A stretch of 64,000 nucleotides of DNA. Source: Cheiracanthium punctorium. Taxonomy: Eukaryota > Arthropoda > Arachnida > Araneae > Cheiracanthiidae. The position numbers and the translations under genes were made by a program. Numbering within the stretch: the stretch's first letter is position 1; each line of letters starts with the position of its first letter. The stretch covers positions 188,501-252,500 of the forward strand of contig JAWZYV010012512.1 in NCBI GenBank assembly GCA_038373885.1, given 5' to 3'. Positions 20,393 through 32,389 of this stretch are shown piece after piece. Below the pieces are notes generated by a model. The model did no database searches. It saw only the letters and a program-made list of their open reading frames with translations, and was not told the DNA's origin.

Positions 20393-22013
20393 TACTTCCT
20401 TGTACGTAGTATAAGGAAGTAATGTGATCCCGAAAAATTTTGGGGGCCAAATTTCGACATAAAAACCGATTTTGACTACCTCTAAATTTAATTTAAAATT
20501 TTTTTTCGATGCATCTCATCGTAGGCTAGCATGCACGATCATATTAACGCGTCTGCAACTCATTTTGACCAGTGGCGAGTCTACTGTGGCCAGTTTTTCC
20601 ATGCCGTCTGTACGTACGTACGTATGTATGTAACTCGCATATCTCAAAAGCTATTAGGCGTAGAATGTCGAAACTTCATATTTTGGATAGTTGTAACATC
20701 TAGTTGTGCACCTCCCCTTTTGGTTCCATTTGACTGGATAGTTTATCTACAGGACTGCCCAAAACATTCGAAATACATAACACTCAATGGGCCTAAATTC
20801 ATCAAAGCGTTTTTTAGAGGTATTGGACTATTTCAAACGACTCAGAAGTGATATATGCTGTAAAGAGTTAGAAAATGAATTTCTCCATTAAAAAAAGTGT
20901 CTTTATCATTTATAGTTCTGCTACAGGAACACTCAAAAGATTTCCAATACATTACGGTCAATAGCAATTTTAGGGGCATTCATCCATTTCAAGCACAATA
21001 CCGTCCTACCACATAAGTTAGGTAATGGTCCGACCACGGTCACGTGCCTCCCTCAAGAACTATGCCAAAAGTCGCCAAGCTTGGCGACTTTTGGTGTACT
21101 TGTGTGCATATTTAACTCTCAAATCTCAAAAACTATTATGAAATTTCATATATAAGAATGTTGTAACATCTAGTTGTGCATCTCGATTTTTGGTTCCAAT
21201 CTACTGGAGAGTTTATTTACAGGACCACCGAAAAGAATTTCAGTACCTTAATGTCTATGGACATCTTCATTATAATACAACTGTAGACAGTCATTGTTTG
21301 GTACATGCCCAAAATCTCGCCGTCTGTCCTCGACCTTGGCGAGTTTTGGCGAAATATCGCCAAATTTGGCGAAAGTCAGTCATTTGGTCCATGCCCAAAG
21401 TATCGCCGTTTGTCATCGTTTTTGGCGAGTTCTGGCGAAATATCGCCAAATTTGGCGATAATCTGTCATTGTTTGGTTTATGCTTAAAATCTCTCCAAAT
21501 GTCGTCGACATTGACGAGTTTCGCCGAAATATCGCCAAATTTGGCGCCAAAAATTATTTCCTATTTTGTATAATTCTAAAACTTTAACCCGTAGATTTTT
21601 TAACTTTGTATTTAGAACTATTGTAATATCTAACTGTTTTCAATATCTTTTTTGACAGCAATCGACTGAGAATTTATTTACATTGTGAGCCAAATGACTT
21701 TGAATACTTTGAGGTGTATAGATGCATTCAATTCATTGAAAGTCTGTGGTCAATGACTACTTTGGCTATCCCCAAAATCTCGCTGACTATCTCAAGTTTG
21801 TCGGCTTTTGGTGAAATATCGCCAAATAAAGTGTCAGAAGGAAATCTTTCAAATTGAACTCAGCTTGGCGATATCGAAATATTTGGCTAGAAATCGCTAA
21901 ACCTTACTATTATTGATATTTTATCTCTTTCAAACAAATAAATTTAGAGGAAGTGCGTCGAAAATATTTTTGTTCTAATGGACGTGCAAGGAAGTCATGT
22001 GTTGGACACATCA
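20393..22013 (+). mobile_element. family A element, copy 1 (Helentron/HINE-like, short form)
   Basis: It starts TACTTCCTTGTACGT (itself a hairpin with aaggaagta 20 bp on). It ends with the inverted motif ACGTGCAAGGAAGT, then a small hairpin ATGTG-ttgga-CACAT and catcaca before a T-run. Inside are a (TACG)n tract, one 174-bp repeat unit and three 87-88-bp units rich in CGCCAAATTTGGCG. No coding capacity. Subterminal inverted repeats, central repeats, a 3' hairpin outside the repeat and no target duplication resemble HINE/DINE-type Helentron derivatives. Confidence 0.75.
21291..21553 (+). repeat. three 87-88-bp units with GGCGA palindromes
   Basis: Units begin tcattgtttggtmcatgc or tcatttggtccatgc (21291, 21379, 21466). 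Each carries TTGGCGAGTTTTGGCGAAAT and then CGCCAAATTTGGCG. Open frames across them (repeated GEFWRNIAKFG) are translated repeat, not genes. Confidence 0.8.
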
Positions 22014-22179
22014 CATTTTTTTTAAAAGTATAAAACATTTCATTCCTGCTCTGATTTCACGATACACACACAGATGCACACGATATTTTAATTAAAAAAC
22101 AACCTTACAAATAATCTAAACAAAACAAACAAACAAACAAAAAAAATCGTTATTCTTTTATTTTTACTTCAAGAGTTAC

Positions 22180-22390
22180 AATTGCGAAATGGCGAAGCGA
22201 AAAAAATGAGCCTTTTGCGACACATTTTTTTATCGATATCTCCTAAAATAATTCGAATTGCGAAAAAATCGCTTCGAGGTATGTCGAGACTCGTCCTGGA
22301 GAATTTCCATACAAAATTTGGTAGGTCTACGAACACCCGTTTCGGAGCTACGCGAGACACAAATTAACTAACTAACTAGCTAACTGACAG
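22180..22390 (-). repeat. dispersed repeat B, copy 1
   Basis: Read on the minus strand it shares acgggtgttcgtagacctac, aaattttgtat and cgacatacctcgaagcg with 36480-36620 (plus) and, more weakly, with 30840-31000. The tract aactaactaactagctaac lies at its edge. No coding sequence; type unknown. Confidence 0.6.
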
Positions 22391-22400
22391 TTTACACTTT

Positions 22401-24370
22401 TACTTCCTTGTACGTAGTATAAGGAAGTAATGTGATCCCGAAAAATTTTGGGGGCCAAATTTCGACATAAAAACCGAATTTGACTACCTCTAAATTTAAT
22501 TAAAAAATTTTTTTCTATGTATCTCATCGTAGGCTAGCATGCACGATCATATTAACGCGTCTGCAACTCATTTTGACCAGTGGCGAGTCTACTGTGGCCA
22601 GTTTTTCCATGCCGTCTGTACGTACGTACGTATGTATGTAACTCGCATATCTCAAAAACTATTGGTCGTAGAATGTTGAGATTTGATATTTAGGATTGTT
22701 CTATGATCTAGTTGTGCACCTCCCCTTTTGGTGGCAATCGAATGGATAGTTTATGTACAGGACCGCCCAAAAGATTCGAAATACTTTACGCTCTATGGGC
22801 CGAAATTCATTAAACTCGCCTAACTCAAAAGCTATTAGGCGTAGAATGTCGAAACTTCATATTTTGGATAGTTGTAACATCTAGTTGTGCACCTCCCCTT
22901 TTGGTTCCATTCGACTGGATAGTTTATCTACAGGACTGCCCAAAACATTCGAAATACATTACAATCAATGGGCCGAAATTCATTAAACTCGCATATCTCA
23001 AAAACTGTTAGGCGTTGAATGTTGAAACTTTATATTTAGGATTGTTGTAACATCTAGTTGTGCACCTCCCCTTTCGGCTCCATTCGACTGAATAGTTTAT
23101 GTACAGGACCGCCCAAAAGATTCGAAATACATTACGCTCTATGGGCCGAAATTCATCAAAGCGTTTTTTAGAGGTATTGGGATATTTCAAACGACTCAGA
23201 AGTGATATATGCTGTAAAGAGTTAGAAAATGAATTTCTCCATTAAAAAAAGTGTCTTTATCATTTATAGTTCTGCTACAGGAACACTCAAAAGATTTCCA
23301 ATACATTACGGTCAATAGCAATTTTAGGGGCATTCATCCATTTCAAGCACAATACCGTCCTACCACATAAGTTAGGTAATGGTCCGACCACGGTCACGTG
23401 CCTCCCTCAAGAACTATGCCAAAAGTCGCCAAGCGTGGCGACTTTTGGTGTACGTGTGTGCATATTTAACTCTCAAATCTCAAAAACTATTATGAAATTT
23501 CATATATAAGAATGTTGTAACATCTAGTTGTGCATCTCGATTTTTGGTTCCAATCTACTGGAGAGTTTATTTACAGGACCATCGAAAAGAGTTTCAGTAC
23601 CTTAATGTCTATGGACATCTTCATTATAATACAACTGTAGACAGTCATTGTTTGGTACATGCCCAAAATCTCGCCGTCTGTCCTCGACCTTGGCGAGTTT
23701 TGGCGAAATATCGCCAAATTTGGCGATATTCAGTCATTTGGTCCATGCCCAAAGTATCGCCGTTTGTCATCGTTCTTGGCGAGTTTTGGCGAAATATCGC
23801 CAAATTTGGCGATAATCTGTCATTGTTTGGTTTATGCTTAAAATCTCGCCAAATGTCGTCGACATTGACGAGTTTCACCGAAATATCGCCAAATTTGGCG
23901 CCAAAAATTATTTGCTATTTTGTATAACTCTAAAACTTTAACCCGTAGATTTTTTAACTTTGTATTTAGAACTATTGTAATATCTAACTGTTTTCAATAT
24001 CTTTTTTGACAGCAATCGACTGAGAATTTATTTACATGGTGAGCCAAATGACTTTGAATACATTGAGGTGTATAGATGCATTCAATTCATTGAAAATCTG
24101 TGGTCAATGACTACTTTGGCTATCCCCAAAATCTCGCTGACTATCTCAAGTTTGTCGGCTTTTGGTGAAATATCGCCAAATAAAGTGTCAGAAGGAAATC
24201 TTTCAAATTGAACTCAGCTTGGCGATATCGAAATATTTGGCTAGAAATCGCTAAACCTTACTATTATTGATATTTTATCTCTTTCAAACAAATAAATTTA
24301 GAGGAAGTGCGTCGAAAATATTTTTGATCTAATGGACGTGCAAGGAAGTCATGTGTTGGACACATGAGAT
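22401..24370 (+). mobile_element. family A element, copy 2 (three 174-bp units)
   Basis: It has the same ends and internal order as copy 1 and lies 0.4 kb downstream in the same orientation. It carries three 174-bp units (about 22640, 22814, 22988), distinguishable as types 1 (ggtcgtagaatgttgag), 2 (gcgtagaatgtcgaaac) and 3 (gcgttgaatgttgaaac). It then has the 87-88-bp array (units at 23645, 23733, 23820). Sequence outside the unit array is nearly identical to copy 1. Confidence 0.8.
22640..23161 (+). repeat. 174-bp tandem units, order 1-2-3
   Basis: Each unit runs ctcgc...ctcaaaa, ...tctagttgtgcacctcccc, ...tttatgtacaggaccgccca, ...gggccgaaattcat. Units 2 and 3 differ from unit 1 at the same diagnostic positions in other family A copies. 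Confidence 0.85.
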
Positions 24371-24439
24371 TTTTTTATTTATATAGATAAGGTTATTTCC
24401 TCTTCATGAAACACTGATATAAGAGGGATGTTTCCAGAG

Positions 24440-24712
24440 AAACGTAATCTTCCGAAAGCGAAAACTTTTCGTACGTTTTTAGAAGAAAATGCACTTCCGA
24501 TTTCGGTATATAATAAAAATTCAGATAATAAAGAAAATTTCAAAATGAGCCCAGCTTGGCGAAATCTCAAATATTTGGCTAGAAATCGCCAAACCTTACT
24601 ATTACTGCAGTATTTTATCTCTCAAGCAAAATAAGTTTAAATGAAGTGCGCCGAAAATATTTTTGATTTAGTAGATATGCAAGGAAATCATGTGATGTCC
24701 TCATCAGATTTA
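24440..24712 (+). mobile_element. degenerate family A 3' end
   Basis: From about 24550 it matches the last 160 bp of family A (cagcttggcgaaatctcaaa, tttggctagaaatcg, tgcaaggaaatcatgtg, catcagat) with many substitutions. It is an older copy lacking the 5' part. Confidence 0.65.
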
Positions 24713-24721
24713 TAATATATA

Positions 24722-25145
24722 TACAGGGTGATTAACTACCAGATTGACAAGCTTGCAGGGGGTGTAGGGGGTACAGAGACGGTTCAGAATTGCATAACAA
24801 TGCGTGGTCGGAAACGTCGTCTTCGTGTACCTGTTAATAATCACTTTAGAAAAAGTGTTCAAGTGACAGTAAATTTTTGATCATGGTTTTTCAAAAAGTA
24901 ATCCCTCTTTCACCAATTGCCCTTGATCAAAATTGTTATTTCAGAATTGTTTCTTTCATTACATTTATGAAATTGTCTGAGGAAAGCCCATTGTTTATGA
25001 AACTTGGTTAAGAAATTAGACGCACACTTCAACACTCCTTCCAAAGTGATTATTAACAGGTACATAGAATGCGATGTTTCCGACCCCGCATTGCTGTGTG
25101 ATTGAACCGTTTCTGTATCCCCTAAATGTTTGTCAGTCTGGTATC
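24722..25145. mobile_element. fold-back element, CAGGGTGATTAAC type
   Basis: The left part (24735-24870: taccagattgacaa, agagacggttcagaattg, cgaaacg, cctgttaataatcacttt) is mirrored at 25015-25143. The spacer is about 150 bp. The left end TACAGGGTG resembles the Tc1/mariner-type ends elsewhere here. No coding sequence. Confidence 0.65.
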
Positions 25146-25162
25146 GAATCGCCATTAACATA

Positions 25163-25245
25163 TATAAACTCGGGTCTTTGAGCCTCGTCAGGGGGAGATC
25201 CCCCTGAACCCCCCCTAATTTTTTAGTTTCATTATTGCCATATTA
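25163..25245 (-). repeat. repeat D, copy 1
   Basis: Reverse complement of 35155-35240 and 35515-35600: aatatggcaataatgaaact, aaaaattagggggttcaggg, ggtctacccctgacgagg, then hairpin CTCG-aacagc-CGAG. Confidence 0.75.
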
Positions 25246-25757
25246 AAACAAAATTAATTGACTGTCATTTTATCCCTCACCCCTTTTTCTTTTTAGCACC
25301 AGAGTGCTATTAATTTCTCCCACGTTTTTTGTGTAGACACTTTTTCTACAATTAGCGCGTGGCTGTCTAAGTAGTAAAAAGGTTGGGAACCCCTGGTCTG
25401 TACAGACAGACCCTATTAGATCTTTCCGTTTATTAGAACTGAATTTAATGACCTACACAGATTAGTATATTTAGATTTGTTTAAGTGTTTCACTCATTTC
25501 ACATTTTATATTCTTCTATCTGTCTTCTTAATTGCCACCTTGGCTGTTCCCTGAAAAGCGGAAAGGCACTTTATTGTCTCACTAAAAGAAAAATGTTCAT
25601 TTTAGTGCGCACTCATTGTTTGATCGAATACCGTTTGCGTGTCCGAAGGTCGAAGTAAAAATTTTCGGTTGGCATTAAATGGCATTAAAAAAAATATTCC
25701 CTAATGAAAGGTTATATTAACCTTTTATACGGCGAAATTTCTCGGAATCTAATTTAA

Positions 25758-26110
25758 CCCTTTAATGCGCAGTGTTCCCGCTCTGGGAAAACCAAACTCT
25801 GACGTTTTGACTGTTGCCAGTCACGAAGAATAGATTTGATTTCTATAAAAATAGTTGCGGGTGGACATAGCTCCACGAGAATCCCTTACTTTTTAGCACG
25901 TCATTTCCCGTAAAAAATTGTCACGATTATTTTTAACAGCACTGACATCTGCGGGGGCACATAGCCAGCTGCGTCAAATAAAGGGTCTCTAGATCTGTGG
26001 CACGCGGTGAACGTTTCGATCGTCCGCCATCTTGCTGGTATTTAAGTCGAGCGATGGCAACGGCGGCTGCCCTTTTTTTCAGCATTGGGAAAGGGTTGCG
26101 CCTCAAAGGG
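25758..26110 (-). mobile_element. piggyBac-type MITE
   Basis: TTAA flanks both sides (25754-25757 and 26111-26114). The terminal repeats are CCCTTTAATGCGCA and, reverse-complemented, CCCTTTGAGGCGCA. A TTAA target with CCC-starting ends is the piggyBac signature. Length 353 bp with no transposase. The stretch ccgccatcttgc is a YY1-like motif. A partial copy lies at 38565. Confidence 0.8.
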
Positions 26111-26292
26111 TTAATGCCCGAATTTTGCTAGCACAGTTAACTGGTAAGAAACGAATAGTGACGTTTATAAGTCTAGGAATGTTCGGAGGATAATCGTACA
26201 GATGGTCTCCTTAATGCAGATAAGATTAAAAAAATAATATACAGGTTGACTCAGAACACTTCAGCCAAACTTTATGGGGTGATGGAATAGAT

Positions 26293-26698
26293 CAGGGGTG
26301 GCCAAACTCCTGCATATCATGTGCCACTTTTTTTTCACAGACGAGTTCAGATGCGCCATACAATTTAAGCACATTTTCTACGAGTTAACCACACGTTCTT
26401 ATTTTTACTAATTTAGGGTAGGAAAAATAAGAACGTGTGAGCATAAGATTGAAGTTGGTGTTCTGAAGAAGAGAAATCTAGAATTAATTTTTTCGGATAT
26501 TTGGTAAGGGATAAAAAATGATTCGATTTTTGATGACAATGCATTTTGGAGTGTACAAATGCTTCATTTTCATACAGTATAAATAAAAGAAAATCCGGGA
26601 ACGATGTTATTTAAAAAATCTTTAACCTGTGCCATGACAATAAATAGGCCACAGATTGCAATGCGCCCCTTGAAATTAGACAATGTGCCAAGAACCTG
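26293..26698. mobile_element. hAT-type MITE
   Basis: It starts CAGGGGTGGCCAAACTC and ends TGCCAAGAACCTG (weak inverted repeat). The flanks gaatagat and aaatagat match at seven of eight positions. Length 406 bp with an AT-rich, non-coding interior. Confidence 0.65.
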
Positions 26699-26706
26699 AA
26701 ATAGAT

Positions 26707-27299
26707 ACATAAAAACAAGCAATTGTCTTGATGAATTTTCCACTGCTTTGAATGTTCTATAGCGAGCGATATTTAGCGGCTTAACATTTGTGTTAAATGG
26801 TGGTAAGTACTACTAAAACTGCTGTTAAGATATCTTCTATTCACCGTGAAATTTATTTTAAGAGTTCTGATTCAACCTGTATAAATTAAGCGGAAAATTT
26901 GTCATTAAGGCTGTTAGTTCAAAGAAACAAACCTGCTTCATAGCTCTGGTACACAAATCAAAGCAAACTAATTTTGCTTCATGAACTCGAAAAAATTCAG
27001 AATGTTTCTTCAAAATCTCCACTATGCACTGTAATAAAAGAAAAAAAGTATGCCATCTTTTGAAGCGTAGAAAAAGAAAAGGAATTTTACAAAAATGTTT
27101 TAGAAGAGTAACACACTTTGTAGCGTTTATGCATTTTTAAGAACTTTTTCTGAAAGTAATTTAACTTATGCAGGTTTATCATTTATTAGAGTACATTTCT
27201 CAACCAATTATCTTGTAAAATGATCCAAAATTTTTCAAGAAAATTTCTGCAAATTTGGAATTGTTAGATCAGTAGACGTTTTAAACACTATGATGAAAA
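26707..27299. other. gene-free AT-rich stretch
   Basis: No exon, inverted repeat or tandem structure that I can support. Confidence 0.5.
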
Positions 27300-27460
27300 C
27301 ATTGGGGGGGGGGATCCAAAGGGGGAGCCACAGGAGCCCTCTCCCCAGAGGAACTAAACTTACATAGAAGATAGACGTATTTTATAAATTGAAATGAATT
27401 TGCAAGAAAAAGGAGAAAATAAAATGTGCCCCCTCCCGATTTTTTCTGGATCCGCAACTA
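27300..27460. mobile_element. hAT-type MITE
   Basis: The left CATTGGGGG...GGATCCA and right (reverse complement) TAGTTGCGGATCCAG form an imperfect inverted repeat with G/C runs inside. The flanks gatgaaaa and gatgaaat match at seven of eight positions. Confidence 0.6.
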
Positions 27461-28613
27461 GATGAAATTCCATTGAAAAACACAGTGGCGGCCCGTGGTC
27501 AAAAATGTTAGTGCAGCCGGAAACATATGCCCCCCCCCCCCTCCGGACAGGAATGGAAAATCTTTGTTACTGAATTCGAAAGCTGGCGGATTAAGCCCTC
27601 ACCCAGTATTAAAGAAATTACATAAAAAATGTAAGAGATCCTATTTTACTTCCATAAAATGGACATAAATTTCAACCAGCCGCTCCTATCCTCAAAATTG
27701 CATTAATCCGTGTCTGATTCGAAGTTTCTTGAGAATTTTCTTTTGTAATGATAACTTGAGAAGAAAAGAAGAAGAAAAAAAAAAAAAAGAAAGAAAACTT
27801 ACTTATTTTTTATAAGTCAAATCAATTCTCCTTTCTTTTAAGCTTGCGATGTCCTCAGTCAGTGATGTCGTCATAAAAGGCGTTGTTTTAATTCAGATAT
27901 CAAAAATTTTAAAAGCTCTTTAAAATTCCCCCGGTTTAAAGAATCTTCTCGCTCTCCATGTCCTCTTAATGACAGTTCTTGCTTACTTAAAAACAATACT
28001 GCTTTGATGGGTAATTGCATGAAGCGTCTATTCAGGCTTACCTTCTTGATAAATTCAGCAATATAAAGTCGAGAGTTTTCCTTTAATGCGTCAGCAATTT
28101 AGCTCCCACTTATTATCAACTCCTTAAATTTTAAAGAAATTTTTAAATGCTCGATTGAGCCTTCATGTGTTTTACGTGCTCGTGTGATGGTGATTAATCC
28201 ATCCTATCCAGTACCATTCCAAACGCTCTTTTTTATCTTAACGATTAAACACGGCCAAAAAAACATTTTTTTGTAAATAAAAACTGCCCCATAGCCACGA
28301 GAATAGAGCATATCATGATGAATGGAAGCTACGACCATGCTGAGACGAACCTGCCTTTTTCTTATGAATGGACAATTTGGGTGTCGGCCTATTTACTTTT
28401 AGTGGTTGTCGTTTATCATCTTCTTTCCGTGTGTTAAACGGAGTTTCAAGCAAGACGCAAACTGGATAATAACGGGGCTCCATGTTTCAAAACTGTTAAA
28501 TCATAGATTCCAATAACACTTGGACACAGTAACAAATAAAGCTAAAAACTTTCAACCTTCCCAGACAAAAAAAAAAAAAAAAAAACTATTGTTCCCGTTA
28601 GAAAGGGCTAGAA

Positions 28614-28887
28614 CAGCGGTTATCAACCTTTTAACGTCGTGCCCCCCCCCCCCCAACAAAGGCTAACTTACAGTGCCCCCCCCCTCACATTTTTCAACAT
28701 ACATTGAGTTTTTTAATCTTTAATAATGAACATTTTAAGCGAAAATGGCTATATTTTTGAGTCAAAATGAGAATAAATAAGATGATTTTTTAAAAACATG
28801 CATCACAACTTGCTCTATAGTTTTTCTCGCCCCCCCCTGCTGCAAACGTTCTGCGGGGCGCGCGCCCCCTCAGGTTGAGAAACGCTG
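28614..28887. mobile_element. hAT-type MITE, nested
   Basis: The ends CAGCGGTTATCAACCT and (reverse complement) CAGCGTTTCTCAACCT are flanked by a perfect ggctagaa duplication (28606-28613 and 28888-28895). It has poly-C tracts at both sides of an AT-rich middle. Confidence 0.9.
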
Positions 28888-29314
28888 GGCTAGAACATGT
28901 ATTCTGTTTCTTTATTCTCTCCCTCACTTCTCGTCCGAGCCAATCAGTTCGTCGAATTCACTAGCGCAGCAACAGTCGGAATACCTTTTTTCAGCTGAGT
29001 CTTAGCTAAAACACCCTATGCTATCCTAAGCCAGAGAAAGTGCTACGTAGTCGTTACCATGGCAACGGTGCTGCCAATTCCTTAATCAGCGCTGAGGGCT
29101 GTACAAACGACTTTCGCAGTTGAATTGCGGGAAGATTAAAGGGTTTTTTTCTGAATGAGCGATCCGGCCGTTACTACAATACGTTTGTTTTTTTGTTTTA
29201 GATTTCTTTGAAATTTGCCATAGGATTTCCATAATTATAATCTGAATTTAAGAAAATTTATAGAATAAATTATTTTAAAGTATGTGCTGATAATTTCAAG
29301 TGCAGCCTGGCAGT

Positions 29315-29488
29315 CAGGGACCGATTTGCAGAGTTAGGGGCCCTGGGCAAAAGCTTCATTGGGGGCCCCTTCTTCGAAAACTTTTTCAAAATTTATAAAA
29401 TTTTAGCTTAAAAGAACAATTTTGGGGGCCCCTTTTGGTAGGGAGCCCGGGCGCTTGCCCCGAATGCCCTCCCGGAAACCAGGCCCTG
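29315..29488. mobile_element. hAT-type MITE, nested
   Basis: It starts CAGGGACCGATTTGC and ends with the reverse complement of CAGGGCCTGGTTTCC. The flanks ctggcagt and ccggcagt match at seven of eight positions. The interior has two gggggccccttc blocks. Confidence 0.75.
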
Positions 29489-29532
29489 CCGGCAGTACTT
29501 GCTGTATCCCACGAGCCGCCACTGGAAAAACA

Positions 29533-32135
29533 TTGGAGTTGTTAAATTTGTAAGTCAATCGACCTTTTATAAAAATTCTATAAAAATAGAAAAGCCGTTA
29601 AAAAAACTTTTAGAGAAAAGAAAGAACTATAAACCGAATGTTCATCTGTTAAAAATTGCACATTTAGGGAAAAAAAAAAAAATTCCGGTCGAATGGCAGA
29701 AACGTGTGCTAGCAAGAGCTTCAATTTTTTTGCAAAACTAGGGGCCAAGGCCCCCAGACTCGCTACGCTCGCTTTTCGTATGAGGCATTCAGCCCCTAAT
29801 CAGGCTTATTCGTAAAAAAGACATAATTTCAACAGACAAAACCCGAAGATTGGATCAGATAGAATCTTACTGAGCTAAGCTACACATTGCTTGCATCTTC
29901 ATTGGTACATAAAAATTTAAACTTCACACTACAGTAGACCCCTACCCCTCATAACGCGGAAGATATTTTGTTATGGGAATCCGTGTTGTACGGGTCCTGA
30001 GCTATACTCCACTTGGAGTGTGGACTCTGCTTATAATCGCTAGAAAAATTATTTGCACTCCTCAGAAACACAATGATATTTAATGTTGCCATTCAAAAGT
30101 TATATTAATTAGGAGCTAAAGCGTAATAAAATCAGAACATATGATCAGCTGTATTTTTAATAATGTAAAACCTATTGGACACCTTGCGAATTTGCCACCC
30201 ATGGCGATTTTTCATTATTTGGCGACTTGCGTACATGTAAAGTTAATAAAAGCTACGGAACAGATAGAATAGCCTGCCACCAATGGCGACTTTTCATTAT
30301 TTGGCAATTTACACATGCTCACAACCTATATTTACTGTTCATTTAAGGTTACCGGAAAACCGTTATCCATATTTTCATTTACATAATCGTTTGCAGATTG
30401 GCGTACTTAACACCACGAATTATACCATCTCGTCGCCCTAGCAAATATCCAAAGTGTACTATAACTGCTATAATGACATAGTTAACGCCGCCAAATATTT
30501 CTACTGGTAGCAAATAATCCAGCTGGACGAGAACCGGCTTTAAAATAATCTGCATTTTAATTATTTTTCATTTTCAAGATATTAGTTATTCTATTTTGGA
30601 AAAACGAATAATCGCTAATTCTAAACTCCTATTGTCTAAGCGAACGTACTATTTGAAAATTGTCAACTTTGTGTAACACATTTTGAGTTACTTTATTTCA
30701 TATAGTTTTTATTTTGGCGTAAAATGGGCGTAATTCTAACTCATGTTTGTAAATTTCACGCGATTCTAGATACTTGGAAACGCTTTGTTGCAAAGGAATG
30801 AATGATTTCATGCCAAATCTGGCAACCATTCGGTTTATTTTTTCAGTTTTTTATTAATATCTTCTAAAATAATTCGATTTTCGAAATTTAAATCAGCTTA
30901 GCAGGTTCCTCGGTATTTTTCGAATCTGTGGGCACCTTAGTCGAAACTCAAATCCCTACGGTTTAGGAGGAGATAGGTCCACAAGCTTTGACAGCGCCAT
31001 CGGCGACATCGGCCTTTACTTTTTTTTAGAATAGAGAGATAACTTTTTCAGACCACAATTCTTAAGGAATTAAAAAAAAAAAAAATGGTGAGATATATCA
31101 AAATGGATAAATATACGCGTAAAAATTAATCGTGTGATTGCATTAAAATTGTCGAATTTTTTAAACATTTAAACTAATAAATCGAATTATCTTGTAAAAT
31201 CCAAAATTTTCGATGGAAATTTTTGAAAATTTGGAAATGCTAGATCATTAGACTTTTAAACACCTTGACTAGTTTCACAAAAATCGGTTTAACAACACCG
31301 GAATTATTGAATGTTTAATTAAAAAATCGGCCTTTTATAGAAAATTCTTTAAATACAGAAAAATCGTTCAAATTAAAGGAAAAAAAAAACTTTTTTAGAA
31401 AGAGAAATGTTGGGCTTTGCGATTCCGCAAGTATTTTCCATGTAACGTAAGTATTAACAACACGCGGATTGCAATTTCAATGTATACCGAATATTCAGCT
31501 GTCGCATTTTCTCCCAAGGGTTCTTTCTTTCGGAAACCGATGTTGGATACGATAAGCTTTCATTACAGGGTGGAAAACATTACGTTAGAACGGTTTTTAA
31601 CGAATAAAACTATCACTCTGATTAATTTCTTTCTTTTTATGGCAATAGCTTTTCCGTACTGCGTTTTCCTGTTTAACCAGAGTGCCGAATTCGGTCCAGA
31701 TTCGACAAACGGCCTAGCCGTGTATAGCGAACATGCATACATACATCTCATTAGCATTTAGTGCCACTATTAAGGAGCATTTTTAATTTATAGGTTTTTT
31801 ATTCTTATTTTGGTCTGATAAAAATTAGGGTTCTCTGCTCTGAATTGAACAAGAAAGATAACTCTTACAAGATTCATCGATTATAAAACAGTTTCAAGCA
31901 CAATTGTCTTTTTTTCCCCCGGCAAAATTCGGCGATGCATCATCGTTAAACTTTGGCGAAATCTTGAAATTAAAAAAGTATCACTAATTATGCAGTTTTG
32001 CAAGTCCCTGTAAAATAACTTTAAATGGTATTTTTATTCTTTAAATGAAACGTATTCTTTAAATGAAGAGTAAGCTTTTGTAAACTTTATATATTAATTG
32101 TTTTGCGCTTGAAATATATATTAATGTCTCTAAAC
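29533..32135. other. gene-free stretch
   Basis: Mostly AT-rich. It includes two copies about 102 bp apart (from 30191 and 30277) of a word with atggcgaytttt and cattatttggc. A diverged repeat B lies at 30840-31000. A Tigger/pogo-like tail is near 29933 (cagtagacccctaccc). An open frame at 31417-31761 lacks an ATG start and any recognisable family. Confidence 0.4.
30840..31000 (-). repeat. dispersed repeat B, diverged copy
   Basis: It shares tatcttctaaaataattcga, ggtatttttcgaa and the following layout with the repeat at 22180-22390 (same orientation), at clearly lower identity. Confidence 0.4.
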
Positions 32136-32139
32136 TGTC

Positions 32140-32385
32140 TTAGAAATGGTTAGTGCATTGCGCTGCTGTCCCACATGGGTTCGAATCCCGGACTAGGCAA
32201 GGTCGACTCAGCCTTTCGTCCCTTGATTGGGTCGATAAAATGAGGGCCAAGCTTTCTTGGGGGCTTCGCGTCAGGCTGACCACCTGGCCGAGGCACATGC
32301 ATTCGCAACCCAGAGCCCATGGTTGCGAAGGCGCAGTTGGGCAGCTCAGGCATTGGCCCCCGCAAAGGGGCTATTGCGCCAATGT
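32140..32385 (+). mobile_element. tRNA-derived SINE
   Basis: The head has an A-box-like tggttagtgcattgcgctg and a strong B box gggttcgaatccc. The central part (gtcgactcagcctttcgtcc, ttgattgggtcgataaaatg) resembles the well-known body of SINEs described in molluscs and other invertebrates. A GC-rich tail region ends near gcgccaatg. It is distinctly GC-richer than its surroundings. Not a functional tRNA because the head runs straight into the body. Confidence 0.75.
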
Positions 32386-32389
32386 TTGA

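Larger units (their letters stand above)
27483..29524. mobile_element. hAT-type element containing two nested hAT MITEs
   Basis: The ends CAGTGGCGGCCCGTGG and (reverse complement) CAGTGGCGGCTCGTGG are flanked by gaaaaaca on both sides (27475-27482 and 29525-29532), a perfect 8-bp duplication. Length 2,042 bp, of which 274 and 174 bp are nested MITEs. No transposase frame was seen. Confidence 0.85.

Noticed and set aside
21291..21553. CRISPR-like regular repeats
   Set aside because: Only three units, mostly conserved throughout with no unique spacers, inside a transposon in a eukaryotic genome.
21190..21573. Long open frames across family A (repeated GEFWRNIAKFG-type peptide), also at 23544-23927 and 55387-55878
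   Set aside because: They are translations of the 87-88-bp palindrome repeat. The frames appear in several phases and on both strands and have no domain.
31417..31761. 114-codon frame with hydrophobic segments
   Set aside because: No ATG start, no recognisable family, no convincing splice borders. AT-rich chance frame is the simpler view.
32150..32389. Functional tRNA or protein frames at the GC-rich block
   Set aside because: The tRNA-like head lacks a closed cloverleaf and runs into a SINE body. The frames on both strands are its translations.
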